DNA from: Owenia fusiformis | Lineage: Eukaryota; Annelida; Polychaeta; Sabellida; Oweniidae | Reading direction: 5' to 3' | Assembly (NCBI GenBank): GCA_903813345.2 | Contig: CAIIXF020000009.1 | Coordinates: 35,209,759 to 35,273,758, forward strand | DNA: 64,000 bases | In this document: in pieces, positions 23,668 to 34,778 of the stretch | How the letters are laid out: each line of letters opens with the position of its first letter | How positions within the stretch are numbered: position 1 is the first letter of the stretch | Position numbers and translations under genes: made by a program | Notes under the pieces: model-generated | Seen by the model: the letters and a program-made list of their open reading frames with translations, nothing else | What the model was told of the DNA's origin: nothing | Database searches by the model: none

Positions 23668-23925
23668 ATTGATCCTTTATTGAAATTGCCTCAGTTGTTG
23701 AATTATTAAATATCCTAAATAATTGAATTATCCTCAATTATTGAAACATCCTTGGATATTTGAATATTCCCAACAGTTGAAATATCCTCAATGAATAACA
23801 ACTAAAACATTCTTGGATATTGAAACTTTCCTCATTTGTTGAATTATCCTCAATAAATGAAACATCCTCGGTTATTCAAATATCCTCATCTATTGAACAA
23901 TCCTCAATTATTGAAATAACTGTCA
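23668..23925. repeat. Diverged short tandem repeat (ATTGAAATATCCTCA-type)
   Basis: About ten loose copies of a 24-32 bp unit resembling TTGAAATATCCTCAATTATT lie in the intron just after repeat exon 1. An open frame through part of it (23820-24071) follows from the repeat composition. Confidence 0.6.
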
Positions 23926-24935
23926 TGTTTTCCTGTAAGAACCCAAGACTGAATTACAGTTTATGTCATTATTGTGTGTCATTGATATATATTTTTATTG
24001 TACATATTAATTTCATTCATGATTTATTTGTTGTTAAATGTTTAGAGTATTGTGGTGTATATGCACAATAATTGTTGTAATGTTGTATTGTGTTTGCACC
24101 GTTGTCATGGTAGTATTACACCATGGTAACTTATCAATCCATTCCCTATCATAGTCATTACATTTCATCTCTTTGCCATTACATTTACCAGCTAATGCAT
24201 ATAATAGCTCCATTCCGACAAGGCTTAGGATTCTTTTAAGAATTTTCTTCAACTCTGTAAATTTTTTATTTTCATTATTCTAATGAAGAAATGTCTGAAG
24301 TCATTCAGTATTTCTAGATGTTTCATAATCTCACCTGTTTTTGGCTGTGTGCAAGATATTCAAAATCTCATACTAAGTAAATCCTAGGTTAATATACAAC
24401 TCTGGGGTGATGACAGCAAACTGATCCCCTGTGAATCATAAACTGCTTATGTCTGCACTTTCTCTTCAACCTTACTGTTAGCTTCAGCTTCTCTATCTCT
24501 TTACTATAAACATATATTACATGTCAACCCTATACGATGAAGACACTGTATATCTTAGAACCAGTATATCTTCATCGTGATAACCAGCCCTCCTTTGTCT
24601 TGATGTTTTCAAAGTGTTGCAAAATACAGATAAGAGGGGTCTAGTAAACCAGAATGGTATGTCTCTGGCCCTCTTGTTTTTAAAAATGGCCCAATTTGTC
24701 TTTAAACATGGCCCAATTTGGCTCACTTGTTCAGGACACCTAAGGATTTATTATTATGCAGAGGCTCTCAATTAGACATTTTCACCACTGTCTTGTAGAC
24801 TGGTATTGACATCCATGTAATTAGACCTTTCAAACAATGTTATTCTGATCATCTAAATTTACATCTAGCATAATTTAGCATAGTCTAGCTCTTTAGCATA
24901 ATTTTATTTCCCTTTTCTGTTGTTGATATTTACAG

Positions 24936-25016
24936 CAAATAGGTCCAAGAGAGACCCATATAAGCCCATCTATGTCTTCCCTGTACCTGATTGGTGGGAA
25001 GACCCTGTTTTAGAAG
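24936..25016 (+). CDS. SORBS: YxPxYxFP repeat exon 2 (81 bp, phase 1-1)
   Basis: The acceptor is ATATTTACAG and the donor AGAAG|gttagt. It reads ANRSKRDPYKPIYVFPVP then DWWEDPVLE. The motif is P-Y-K-P-I-Y-V-F-P, followed by an unusual W-W pair. Symmetric and skippable. Phase, size and motif match its neighbours. Confidence 0.78.
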
Positions 25017-25025
25017 GTTAGTTAG

Positions 25026-25350
25026 CACTTGTCTCTATGGAAACCAGAGACTTGTGCTGTCTCCTTAGATACCAGATCATTTTTTTGTTTTGCAATGGCG
25101 TCCATTGTAGATATGTTTTATTTTGCTGTAGTAACCATGAATACATCAGGACCATTTTGTGATACTTTGAAATCTGGAGTGGCATGATGCTGCTATAGAA
25201 ACCAGAGTATCACTTTGTTGCTATGGAATCCAATGTAACACTTTTTGCACTGGAAATATAGTAACATATTGTCATCATAGAATGCTGAATGCCATAAAGT
25301 TGCCATAGAAACCAGAGTAGCATTCATTTGCCATAGAAACCAGAGTAGGA
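25026..25350. repeat. Diverged repeat of ATAGAAACCAGAGT
   Basis: Copies of CTATGGAAACCAGAG and CCATAGAAACCAGAGTAG recur at irregular 30-90 bp spacing after repeat exon 2. They are non-coding and imperfect. A (TTTG)n microsatellite follows at about 25685-25726. The rest of the intron to 26102 shows nothing. Confidence 0.5.
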
Positions 25351-26102
25351 TATTTCTGCTTGGAATTGATTTTGAAGAAATAAGCATTTAGGGAATGTTT
25401 AATTATTCTTTCATGGAGTATGGGCTTTGCTACATGTAGGTTGCGATGGTTTATTTATTATAAGGTTCATAAATGAGTATGATAATGGAAAATCATTTTG
25501 AAGTACCCACGTTATCACATTCTGTCCCCTCGTTTCAGTTTGTATTTTATCTAGCATTGTTATTTTGAGCTTGTATTCTAGTTTTCCCTCATTCTGATAT
25601 CCCTTTGGTTGCATAATGTTAGCCATAGCATGATAGAATTGATCACTTTTTCAGTTCATCAGAACACACTTGTTGTCCCAACTTTGTTTGTTTGTTTTGC
25701 TTGTTTGTTTGTTTGTTTTTGTTTATGAAAATGTTTGTGTAGTGTATATATACAATGTTTTGAGCTTGCATCAGTGTTTGCAGTTTTTATATACATGAAT
25801 GATTTTACTGTTTAGGTTAATAAGGATTCTCATATGAAAAAATTCAACTGAAATGGGTTGATATTCTGTAAATTTAGACCCTGCATGTCCAATATTAAGC
25901 GATAGTATATATGCTGTATGCATATACGATCTCATAAAGGAACCTGAGTTAAATGAACAACTATGCATATAATCTATGACCCTCTAGGTAGAATTGTTTC
26001 TCTGTATATGTCCCTTTAAATGGACATGTATTAGTAGATGTTTTGCATTGTTGTTAGAATCGCAATTTCTTTATCTTTCTATCCTCTCCTCGTTTCTTCC
26101 AG

Positions 26103-26171
26103 CCTCTGATATCAATCCTTATATGGCAACGTACAAGTTTCCTAAGCTCTCCTCGAGGTCAAAAAGTCAAG
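26103..26171 (+). CDS. SORBS: YxPxYxFP repeat exon 3 (69 bp, phase 1-1)
   Basis: The acceptor is GTTTCTTCCAG and the donor TCAAG|gtcagt. It reads ASDINPYMATYKFPKLSS then RSKSQ. The motif appears as P-Y-M-A-T-Y-K-F-P, so the middle proline is replaced by alanine. A serine/arginine tail follows. Symmetric phase 1. Confidence 0.78.
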
Positions 26172-26531
26172 GTCAGTTTTGGCTTGGTGTGTGTGTGAAC
26201 TGCATTCTTCCATATATGGGCATATTGTCTTAGCTTGATTTATTTTTTGTCAGTGTGAAGCATTTTTATTTCCTGATGTATGTTGATTATATTTATTTTT
26301 TATTTTTGTCTCAGTTGGTTTCATAATTTGATTTATCTTTCATATTAGTTGGGGGTTACACAGGTTCCTAGTTCTATTGAACTGACTTTTTAAAATAGGC
26401 AGAATCCATCACTAATGACCCCCCCCCCAAGTTAATGAACCATTTAGCTTAATTGTGGGATAACATTTGTTTTGGTTATTAAACATATTGAATTTAGCTT
26501 TAATTTACTAATCTTCTTCCCTTTGTTTTAG
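26172..26531 (+). other. Intron, 360 bp
   Basis: Contains a run of ten cytosines near 26420; nothing else seen. Confidence 0.4.
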
Positions 26532-26594
26532 TTTCCAATACTTATGAGCCTCGGTATGAATTTCCCCCACCTGAGGTCAAGGTCGTACCTAAAG
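26532..26594 (+). CDS. SORBS: YxPxYxFP repeat exon 4 (63 bp, phase 1-1)
   Basis: The acceptor is TTTGTTTTAG and the donor AAAG|gttaga. It reads VSNTYEPRYEFPPPEVK then VVPK. The motif is T-Y-E-P-R-Y-E-F-P and runs into P-P-P. Symmetric phase 1. Confidence 0.78.
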
Positions 26595-26753
26595 GTTAGA
26601 GGTCAATGTGTGCAAATACTAGAAGTGATTTGGATTTAAAGGCAAATTAAATATTAGAATACATGTTCAGTACATATCTTCGAGTATTATTTAGGAAGGA
26701 TTTAAATGTGTTGATAAATGTGTTCCATGAACAGGCACATATATTTTTTACAG

Positions 26754-26810
26754 AAAAAAATCCATATTCACCGACCTACAAGTTTCCAGAGGATGAGGTC
26801 AAACGTCCAG
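26754..26810 (+). CDS. SORBS: YxPxYxFP repeat exon 5 (57 bp, phase 1-1)
   Basis: The acceptor is TTTTTTACAG and the donor TCCAG|gtcaga. It reads EKNPYSPTYKFPEDEVKRP. The motif is P-Y-S-P-T-Y-K-F-P, almost identical to that of exon 1. The tail EDEVKRP resembles PPEVKVVPK of exon 4, which suggests recent exon duplication. The intron before it is only 159 bp. Confidence 0.8.
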
Positions 26811-27161
26811 GTCAGATAATTGGTCCCTTTTGGTTTGAATGCAAAGTTTAAATCAACACAATTTGTGTCGTTTTTCTTCACCCAAATGTCACTGTGAAAT
26901 ATGAAGTGGTATTTTTAGGTTAGGTTGAATACCTGTTGTTATGCATGGATACACCTCTGTTGTTGGATTGATTTAGGTTTTGGGATCATTTTTGATTTCA
27001 GCAAATGAGTCTTCTATGTTGTTGTTGAACCATATGTAGTTTTAGGGCTAGTGAATGTTTCCCAATTTCCTACTAAACTTGAAGCCATATGCTAGATAGT
27101 TGTAGTAAATTCACCTTCAGTCCACGACCTATTAATTTTATTTTATCCACTACACTTTCAG
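26811..27161 (+). other. Intron, 351 bp
   Basis: No further feature seen; it ends in a pyrimidine-rich acceptor CACTTTCAG. Confidence 0.4.
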
Positions 27162-28160
27162 AACCCAATCCCCCATCAGTCCCTAAGGAAAATCAAGACA
27201 CATTTAAGAAAATTTCAAACTCAACGCTTGATGCCGAATTCTCCAATAGAACAGAAGAAAATGATGTTAATTCTCAGATTGATTCTGAATTAATGAAGGT
27301 GAACAAACTTGACCGTGAAATCTTGGAGGAGATCAAATATATTGATAAACATTTAAAAGTTGGTAGCCCAGATATTGCAGAAGAAATTCGGAAGATTGAT
27401 ATACAGTTAAATAGTTATTCTCCAAAAAGAATAGATCACCCTAACACATACTCACCAACTTATACATTTCCTAAGACAGGGGAGAAGATAGCTGCAAGAG
27501 ATATTCATACCGAAACTGAGACTGAATCAGAACTTGAGGTTCCGTTTGCTAAAGATGAAAATGAGGCTTTGACCTACTTACCAACATATAGTTTCCCTGC
27601 AAGAATAAATGAACCTACAAAGGAAGTAATGCCCCCATATACCCCAACATACAAATTCCCAATCAATAAATCTCAAAATTCAAAAGAAGAATCACCAGAG
27701 GAGGGTCACTATACATCCCAAGATCCCCCAAAACATTCCCCTCAAGAGAGAGAAAGTAAGACAGTGACACCAAAGGCTGACAAAGGCAAATATTGGTATG
27801 AGCCAAATAAGACCTTGTTGGAAGAAAAACACATTGAACCACCTGTTCCTAAATCAAAACTAACACGCAATGCTCTTAAATACTTTGAAGCAATTCCCGA
27901 ACCGCTAAATGTTGCAAGATATAAACCTAATTACAAGCATCAGCCAGATGCTACCCCTGGTAACTATGTAGAAATTCAACCTACACCTAGTGATACGGAT
28001 GAATCAACTCAAGACAGATCTTTGAATAAAACACACAGCGATGACATAAAGGATTATAAACCAACTTATACCTTTCCTAAAAGTTTTGAAGATGCTAGGC
28101 GCATGGCTCGTGAGCATCCACCCAGTAGCGACGATGATTCATGGCGTGAGGATTCCGAAG
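27162..28160 (+). CDS. SORBS: Large repeat exon with five YxPxYxFP-type motifs (999 bp, phase 1-1)
   Basis: The acceptor is ACACTTTCAG; the best donor is CCGAAG|gtagct at 28160/28161, giving phase 1-1. It begins EPNPPSVPKEN, then an acidic, leucine-spaced segment that is probably helical (VNKLDREILEEIKYIDKHLK). The motifs follow: TYSPTYTFP, TYLPTYSFP, PYTPTYKFP, a degenerate RYKPNYKHQP, and DYKPTYTFP. Between them are charged disordered linkers and a KYWYEPNKT variant. If the donor is not used the frame runs on to a TAA at 28211-28213 (tail beginning SFSTMYHPTLANHNMG). I see no perfect AATAAA soon after that stop, so I favour splicing. Confidence 0.8.
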
Positions 28161-28613
28161 GTAGCTTTTCAACCATGTACCACCCGACACTAGCTAACCA
28201 TAACATGGGATAAGGATTTCAATGTTGTGTCTTCTAGCCCATTGTGATAACAAAATGTCCAATTTATCCTCTACCATAAACACCAAAACCACCAATACAC
28301 AATCTCTAACATTTAGTTATTAATTACATGTGTGAATTAACAAATAACCACAGAGTTTTTAGTTATAAGATTTTCACTTGCAGATGTTTAACAATATTTA
28401 AGGAATTACGTAAGATTATTAATATATGAAAATATGAATGTTTAAGGTTTCATCTAGCAGAATCTGACACATAAACATGATTAAGAGTGATGATGAATTA
28501 TGATTTATAAAATTAATGTTTCACAACAGGTTATAACTTAGGACTGGGGTTTTCTCATCACTTAACATTGTGTTATTTGGTGTATTACAATATTGTTTAT
28601 TTGTTGTTTGTAG
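28161..28613 (+). other. Intron, 453 bp (or short alternative 3' end)
   Basis: The first 53 bases continue the upstream frame to a TAA at 28211-28213. The rest shows nothing further. Confidence 0.4.
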
Positions 28614-28697
28614 GGCCTCCTATACCTCTTGTAGGGCCTCCCATACCTCCCAAACCTCGCCCTCGTTCTCCTCGTATAATCATAAATCCTCCTGGAG
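28614..28697 (+). CDS. SORBS: Proline-rich exon (84 bp, phase 1-1) with duplicated acceptor
   Basis: The acceptor is GTTTGTAG and the donor TGGAG|gtcagt. It reads GPPIPLVGPPIPPKPRPR then SPRIIINPPG. IPPKPRPRSP is a likely SH3 or profilin/EVH1-type ligand. The first 21 bases duplicate the start of the remainder, including the acceptor: a second CTTGTAG|GGCCTCC at 28634/28635 lies exactly seven codons downstream, so either acceptor keeps the frame. It interrupts the YxPxYxFP series. Confidence 0.65.
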
Positions 28698-29673
28698 GTC
28701 AGTGAACTTGCATGTGACCTTGACCTGATTTCTGAGCCAATCAGAATCATTGTTATATTTACCTCTAATAAACAACCAATCATGTGTTGTTTACGAAATT
28801 GGTGGATGTAACAGTGGTTATGATTGGTTAATGCTCTGCAATTATGTTTTTCAGTCTGTTTAACAAAGCATGCTATGTTGTTGCTTTCTCTAACTTCACA
28901 TTTTCATATGAAACATCATGGTTAGCTTGATATCTCTTATATCTGCAACCATGATTCTTTCAAATGTTTTCAGTTCATACTTGTGTATATACATTTGAAT
29001 ATAGGTATTTCATTTTTATAAGAAGCTTAGACTTATATTCACCATTTGCCACATTTTCTATTCCTCATGTACATTGTACAGGTAAAGGATTTGTCTTGGA
29101 ACATACCTTTCAGAAACACACCAGTGTTCATTCAAGGGGCACAATGATATTGAGAATTTAGATGAATTTTTCTTGATATTGAACAACATTTGAATAAATG
29201 ATTTCAGAGTAGTTGGGAGGACTCAGAATTTTTTTTATTTGAAGCCATGGTGAATATAGTCCAGTTCAGTCTAGATCTATTTCACTTACATGTATTTTGT
29301 TTGACAAAGTGTGACACATAGATTTTATTTTACAGTTGTTCATTTTCAGGAATTGTTTTTAGCTAATTAATTATTGGCTTTATATTATTTGTACTGTACA
29401 AGAGAGGCACCTTTGTTGTTTTGGATAGGGTTAATCACATAGTTCCTGCTTTTCCAAATGACAAATGCATTAAATATATTAAATTGTATCATAATCAATT
29501 TCGAATTCACCAGCTTTTTAAAGATGGTGAAATAAAAAAAACTCTTCTTGATGAATATACTGACTGTCTTGGATAAACTTTCTACAAAGTTTTGTTTCCT
29601 ATCTATAAAGTATAACCTTGCATTGTCATATTTGAATTGCTGTTATTAATACGTTGAGTATTGTTTTTTGCAG
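28698..29673 (+). other. Intron, 1.0 kb, containing a decayed repeat-exon candidate
   Basis: It holds the candidate exon 28974-29081; nothing else seen. Confidence 0.4.
28974..29081 (+). pseudogene. Candidate decayed (or cryptic) repeat exon (108 bp, phase 1-1)
   Basis: A good acceptor (AATGTTTTCAG) and donor (TACAG|gtaaag) enclose 35 open codons, phase 1 in and out. The second half reads LDLYSPFATFSIPHVHCT, where YSPFATFSIP looks like a worn copy of PYSPTYTFP. The first half (VHTCVYTFEYRYFIFIR) is hydrophobic and unlike its neighbours. I read it as a repeat exon losing its motif; a live, diverged exon is possible. Confidence 0.35.
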
Positions 29674-29739
29674 ATGAGAATCCCTACACTCCCAACTATA
29701 TGTTCCCCACTAGTCAATACTCCAGGGACATGGATAAAG
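29674..29739 (+). CDS. SORBS: YxPxYxFP repeat exon (66 bp, phase 1-1)
   Basis: The acceptor is GTTTTTTGCAG and the donor AAAG|gtgaga. It reads DENPYTPNYMFPTSQYS then RDMDK. The beginning D-E-N-P-Y-(S/T)-P-x-Y matches repeat exon 1 (DENPYSPTY) very closely. Last clear single-motif exon of the cluster. Confidence 0.8.
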
Positions 29740-29752
29740 GTGAGATACGTAA

Positions 29753-29945
29753 CATATCCCATATGTCCTTTATGAATATGAAATGTATCCTGTAGACATA
29801 GAATATATCCAATAGATATAAAATATATCCCTTGAATAGGAAGTATATCCTATGGATACAAAATATATCCCATGGATTTGATATTTATTACATGGATAAA
29901 GAATATATACAAAATATGTATCAAATGGATTTGGTATGTGTACGA
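29753..29945. repeat. Short tandem repeat (AAAATATATCCC-type)
   Basis: About six or seven imperfect copies of a unit near 26-27 bp (GATATAAAATATATCCC, GGATACAAAATATATCCCAT) start right after the repeat exon's donor. Intronic, no coding meaning. Confidence 0.6.
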
Positions 29946-30241
29946 TGAATAATTAAAACATAGGATATGAAGTGATAACATGGGTGCAACATATAAATCT
30001 GGAAAAAATATTTTGTCATATGGTAGTGTGAGTGGGAATGTTTTTGGGCCTTTCACCTCCACATGTTCAATATCCATTGCATAATCAATTAAATATGTGA
30101 ATCGGGTATCAAGTTTACTCATTATTTTGTCAATAACAGTAATAGTTAGTCATTTATGAAAAGGTATTAATTTTAAATGCTAGTTTATTTGATCAATTTA
30201 TGTCTACGTATTGACTGAAAACCAATAATTTCTATTTTCAG

Positions 30242-30371
30242 ATGAGACAAGATCTTTAGACCAATACGCCACCTATCCAAGAAGTAAGAGTTTATCAGAG
30301 GCAAGGCCGACATATGATACAACAAGTGACGTAGAATATAGTAGCAGTACCACAGAACGACCAAGGAAAAG
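30242..30371 (+). CDS. SORBS: SORBS-like linker exon (phase 1 to 2)
   Basis: The acceptor is CTATTTTCAG and the donor GGAAAAG|gtaagt. It reads DETRSLDQYATYPRSKS through LSEARPTYDTTSDVEYSS and ends TTERPRK. It closes the phase 1-1 series and changes phase to 2 for the YEPG exon. D-Q-Y-A-T-Y-P may be a remnant of the repeat motif. The serine/arginine segment RSKSLSEARPTYD has the look of a phosphorylation site region. Confidence 0.75.
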
Positions 30372-33300
30372 GTAAGTGTTGCTATAATTGAAGACTGACT
30401 TGTTATTTTACCTGTACACCATTATCATGCCAAGAACAGTTGTATTTCTGGTCTACGGTAAATGGCAGATTTTAAGTAGAGTTGACTAACCTGGGTCCCT
30501 GCAAAATTGGAACATTATTGCAGGAAAATTTTTAATATGCTATGGACACTTAACATTGAATTTCACTTTCCATCTCTTTGTTAAATCCATTCTATAGCAT
30601 CAGATATTCAATCATTTTAAATTTTTGTTGATTTAATTACTTTCAAAACACTCTAAAATACATTTAAACACTAATTATATGTTCATATTGGACAGGTGTG
30701 TCTACCTGACCTTAATTACTGCTATTATGACCTGTGGTGCCAGCTGAAAAAATTGCCGTTATGTTACAAAATTGGAAAAATTCTATAAAATATTTGTTTC
30801 CTGTTAAATGTTACTTATATAATTCCTAATCACATCTTTGACTTATAAGAAATGAGATTTTCAATACTTAATATTTCAAACATGTATATCACAAGCTGAT
30901 ACTGATATTAATATAGACATCACCAAGAAGTAATTAATCTATGTGTCTATGACATCAATCTACGACAGTGAACAGCTTGCACAATAAATGTGATTGTCAC
31001 ATCTTTCACAGGTAATGAAATTATGACAGGTTTACATTAACAAGGAAGCTTGGAACACCTTTTGTAAAATATACAAAAATGAATTTAGCTCTGAATCTGC
31101 TTTTTATTATACACCAGTATTTGAAAGTGTGGATGGAATGAGAATGAAGATTTGGGAGTGCATAAAATAGGAGAGTACATCATTTACTTAGAACAGGAAT
31201 CAAATGTAGTTTTTTAAGGATGCCTTATTCTTGACTAATTACGATTTTATGACAGCTCTCAATTATACATCTTCCAATTTTACATATAGAGAATCTTTTA
31301 TTGTAAAACAAAGACACTAGGATTGAACGTACAGATTTATTAGGTCGAGATACACTTTTTGGATTAAAGATGGATTAGAATTCCTCAGAATGTATCAGAC
31401 AGGGGTTTATATTCCTAAGGAGTTCCGGGTTATACTTAACATCCGTGACCAAGTTAGCTCGGGGTAAGTGATTATCATCAAAGAATACAACTGCACTATG
31501 GATCAATAGAGCATGCCACATGAGTTCAACAAAATTTCAATTTGATTTGACTTGACACTTTGGGGATATTGTAATTGAAATGTAAAATAAAATCTTGATT
31601 TGGTATAAGTAAATGTCATTTTGGACTCTATCTATGGTCATTAAATGTAACTTAGGTCAAGACTTCCAATTTAAGGTAGTGCTATTAGATGTTTAGAGGC
31701 TGAAAGTATAATATAGTATTAGGAGACCAGCTAGTAATATAGATGTATGACCTTAAAGATAATGTAGAAGTATTTGAAGGATTATAATATATTTGTGATT
31801 ATCTTCAGACAAATAAACTCAGACTCTCTCAAGGCCAAATCAGTGATCTCTAATGATATCAATATCTTATAAGCAAATATTGTAAAACATGCATTATTAT
31901 TTGGGAGTCTCATTGTCAAAACAATGGCATGATACACAGCCATTTTTTAACTTCACATATTCTGTAAAGAATGGCTATATTTAAAGAATTTTTCTGTTAA
32001 GACTGTTTTGACTCATTGAAGAATATATATAGGGAAAACTTGCCTGTGTATGAATTGTTAATTTTAAATGTAGCAAATAGATAATTTTTATGAATAAAGA
32101 ATTTTAGATATTCTGAAAAATATTAAATATTATGAATTCATCATGAGACAAAATACTAGGTTAAGAAACCTTGGAGAAACTTTCATGCACAAATTAAACA
32201 TGTTCTCCAGTAAAATCTGTCTTATCTGAATTCCTCAGGGACCAGTCAAAAGTGTTCTTATTGGCAGGTGTTTACATTTCAAGTTTTCTTTAAACTGGGG
32301 GTCAGTTGGTGATTAATCAAAAAAGAGAGTTTTCTCATTGAGAGGTGTTCAGACATACCAGTTTTATTGTATATTATGAGTCATTTATAAATAACTTACA
32401 TGTAGTTAAGACATGAGATATGTGATGTCAAGTTAATGTATCTGACATCATTAAACTTCTGTTAGACATTGAAAGATAAAGTTCTATTGTCATTGGCATG
32501 TTTTTACATACAGTTGGTTCGACAAACAATCTCTTATTTTTGAAATTAAAGTAGCATCGAGATAGGATAATCGCAATGGTTAGGCTTCCCACTGACCTTT
32601 AAATTTTTTCTATTCTTTAAGTGCAATTTTAGTAGTTTATGTTAAAAGATATGTATTTACCTTAATGTTCTAGAAAAGGGGATTTACTATTGAAAGGTGT
32701 ACCATATAGCACTTACTCTTAGAGTCCTAGAAATATGTCAACTATCAAGTAGAGCAATAATTCTACAAGCGACCAAATGAATATGAAGTGTACTAAAGAT
32801 AAGATTTAGTTGTGTTTAGAAGTTTTGTAGTATTGAGCTCATCGAAATAGACAAGAATGTAAGATAGATTCTGCATAGGGACTAGCTGTATATTATAGTT
32901 TGAATATTTTTTAACATGAGTGCTACAGGTACGGGTTAATTTAGTGGATAATTTGAGTGGATTTATAAGAAGGGTATTTGATGCATCTTTAGCATGGCCG
33001 CATCATATTCCATGCTTCAGGACAAGCAAAGCAATAGGCGAAGGTAAGAATATGGTAGATTAGATTCAGAGTGTGATATTTAGGAAACTTCTTAACATTG
33101 ATATATTGACTTTTTGGTATACTGAGGATATGATATTGAAATTCAGAGCCCTTGTTACAAGATCCGGATGACTTGAAATTACTAGGATGTACTGTATTTA
33201 CCTCAGTTTTTCTGTTGTTATTATCTGTTCTGGAGGCAGTGAATCTTGGATATATCTTAGCTAAGGTTTAGTGTAAGGTTATAAGTGAGTGAATTCCTGG

Positions 33301-33503
33301 ATATACGAGTATAAAGCTGAGGTATAGTTACTGAGTGAATTTTGGGATGTAAGATATGGTTTAGTGAGTCTCATGATTTAGATTGTATTGAACAGGCTAG
33401 GGTTACCAATGTCATTTTACTAGAAAGGGGTTCCAAAGGGAGTCCCTTATTTGAAAATGAAACCCTGTATTAGTTTGTAATTTTTTTGTTTTTTTTGTTA
33501 CAG
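30372..33503 (+). other. Intron, 3.1 kb
   Basis: Apart from the exon candidate at 32993-33043 I see no feature. A degenerate pogo-like end (CCAGTAAAATCTGTCTTATC) lies at about 32208. Confidence 0.4.
32993..33043 (+). CDS. Candidate alternative first or cassette exon (MAASYSMLQDKQSNRR)
   Basis: An ATG at 32994 with strong context (A at -3, G at +4) reads MAASYSMLQDKQSNRR to a donor GCGAAG|gtaaga in phase 2, the phase required by the exon at 33504. An AG at 32991-32992 just upstream would also make it a 51-bp phase 2-2 cassette. As a first exon it would produce a short isoform lacking SoHo and the repeat cluster, comparable to the short vinexin (beta) form in vertebrates, which lacks SoHo. The sequence does not decide between the two. 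Confidence 0.5.
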
Positions 33504-33627
33504 TCTCGGATCATCCTGGGCCCCGCCACATGCCAGGTCCAAACTAGAGGTCTACAAGAACCAACCACGCAGCATAGTAGACTATGAGCCTGGATTCTCT
33601 TCAATAGCATTTAAGGAGGCAAAATCT
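33504..33627 (+). CDS. SORBS: SORBS-like exon with RSIVDYEPGFSS motif
   Basis: The acceptor is TTTTTGTTACAG and the donor AAATCT|gtaagt. Phase 2 in, phase 0 out. It reads SLGSSWAPPHARSKLEVYK then NQPRSIVDYEPGFSSIAF and KEAKS. The (K/R)-S-I-x-(D/E)-Y-x-P-G-x-S-S pattern is shared with vertebrate SORBS proteins, where P-K-S-I-Y-E-Y-Q-P-G-K-S-S precedes the SH3 domains. It confirms the gene's identity independently of SoHo. Confidence 0.85.
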
Positions 33628-33849
33628 GTAAGTATAGTCTTGGGCTGAATAAATCTCAAGATATGATTGGTTGAAGAAATGGCTTAATATTAAAATATTA
33701 ATTAGCATTAAGAGAATTTCATGCATTTTTTGGGCATGTTTGGGATGAAAACACATTGCTAATAATTACAAAAACATTGTGGATATTTAGTTGCAATAAA
33801 ATGATGCACAATTTGATGAACATGCATGCCATTGCATTTATGTTAGAAT

Positions 33850-34229
33850 AAAGGACCAGATATGGTATGGTAAATGATTAAAACAGTCGCATCTTTAACC
33901 ATCACTTTACTCTGATCATAAATACTACATTTTTGTGAATGAAGTTATTAGGATAATAAATATATCAATCCAACTCTCACTAAAACTATTGTTTTGGACC
34001 TGTTCTTGTCACATTTTTAGCCCCCATGTCTGATATTTTGAAAAATGTGTTGAGATGGGGTCCTCATGGTTTCCCGGAGAAAGCGACTGTTAATTTTATT
34101 ATCCTTTGAACTTACTTGGAGGAAATTGACCTTACTTGAAAGAAATTATAAATATTTAATGGTGAGAAAGTACTCATGGTCAAAGATATGACCGTGTGAG
34201 ATCATTTGCCATACCATGCCTGGTCCTTT
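33850..34229. mobile_element. MITE, about 380 bp
   Basis: Left end AAAGGACCAGATATGGTATG and right end reverse-complementing to AAAGGACCAGGCATGGTATG form terminal inverted repeats. The inverted similarity continues inwards for about 60 bp. No coding capacity. A related segment, inverted, lies at 44301-44450 inside the second fold-back element, so this is a family. Confidence 0.65.
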
Positions 34230-34778
34230 GCTGCTGTTCTCATGATTTAATGAACACAAGCCTGTTCATTGTATGTACCCATATAACAGATAATTTCAAG
34301 ATGTTGACTTAAAATCATATAACATATTTACATTTTGGGATCTCTCTGGGATCAGTAAATAAGTAAAGGGTTTGAAAACAACTTCTGATTTCGTGAAACC
34401 CCTCCCAAGTTATTTTGATTTCTTGTAATTTTTTGTTACTGGGTAATCAACAAACAGGTTCATTGTACCATATACCATATACATATATTGTACTTAATTG
34501 TATTGCAAGATTGTGTTTAAATGAATGATTGTACATAATGTGTGTTGTACAACTTATGGCTGGCAATAATTGTATGTTTGCACCACAACTGATTGTCTCT
34601 GGCCATTTAGCAATTATTATATGTCAAATGAATTAATCCTTAAAAATAATTATAACATCAGGATTGGGAGAGTGTTTTCACATTAATTGACTCATCATCT
34701 TATCACTCACCGGTAACTATGGTAACCAACCATCTTGATTAATTTCATCAAATCAAACTAATTTTCATCTAATTGCAG

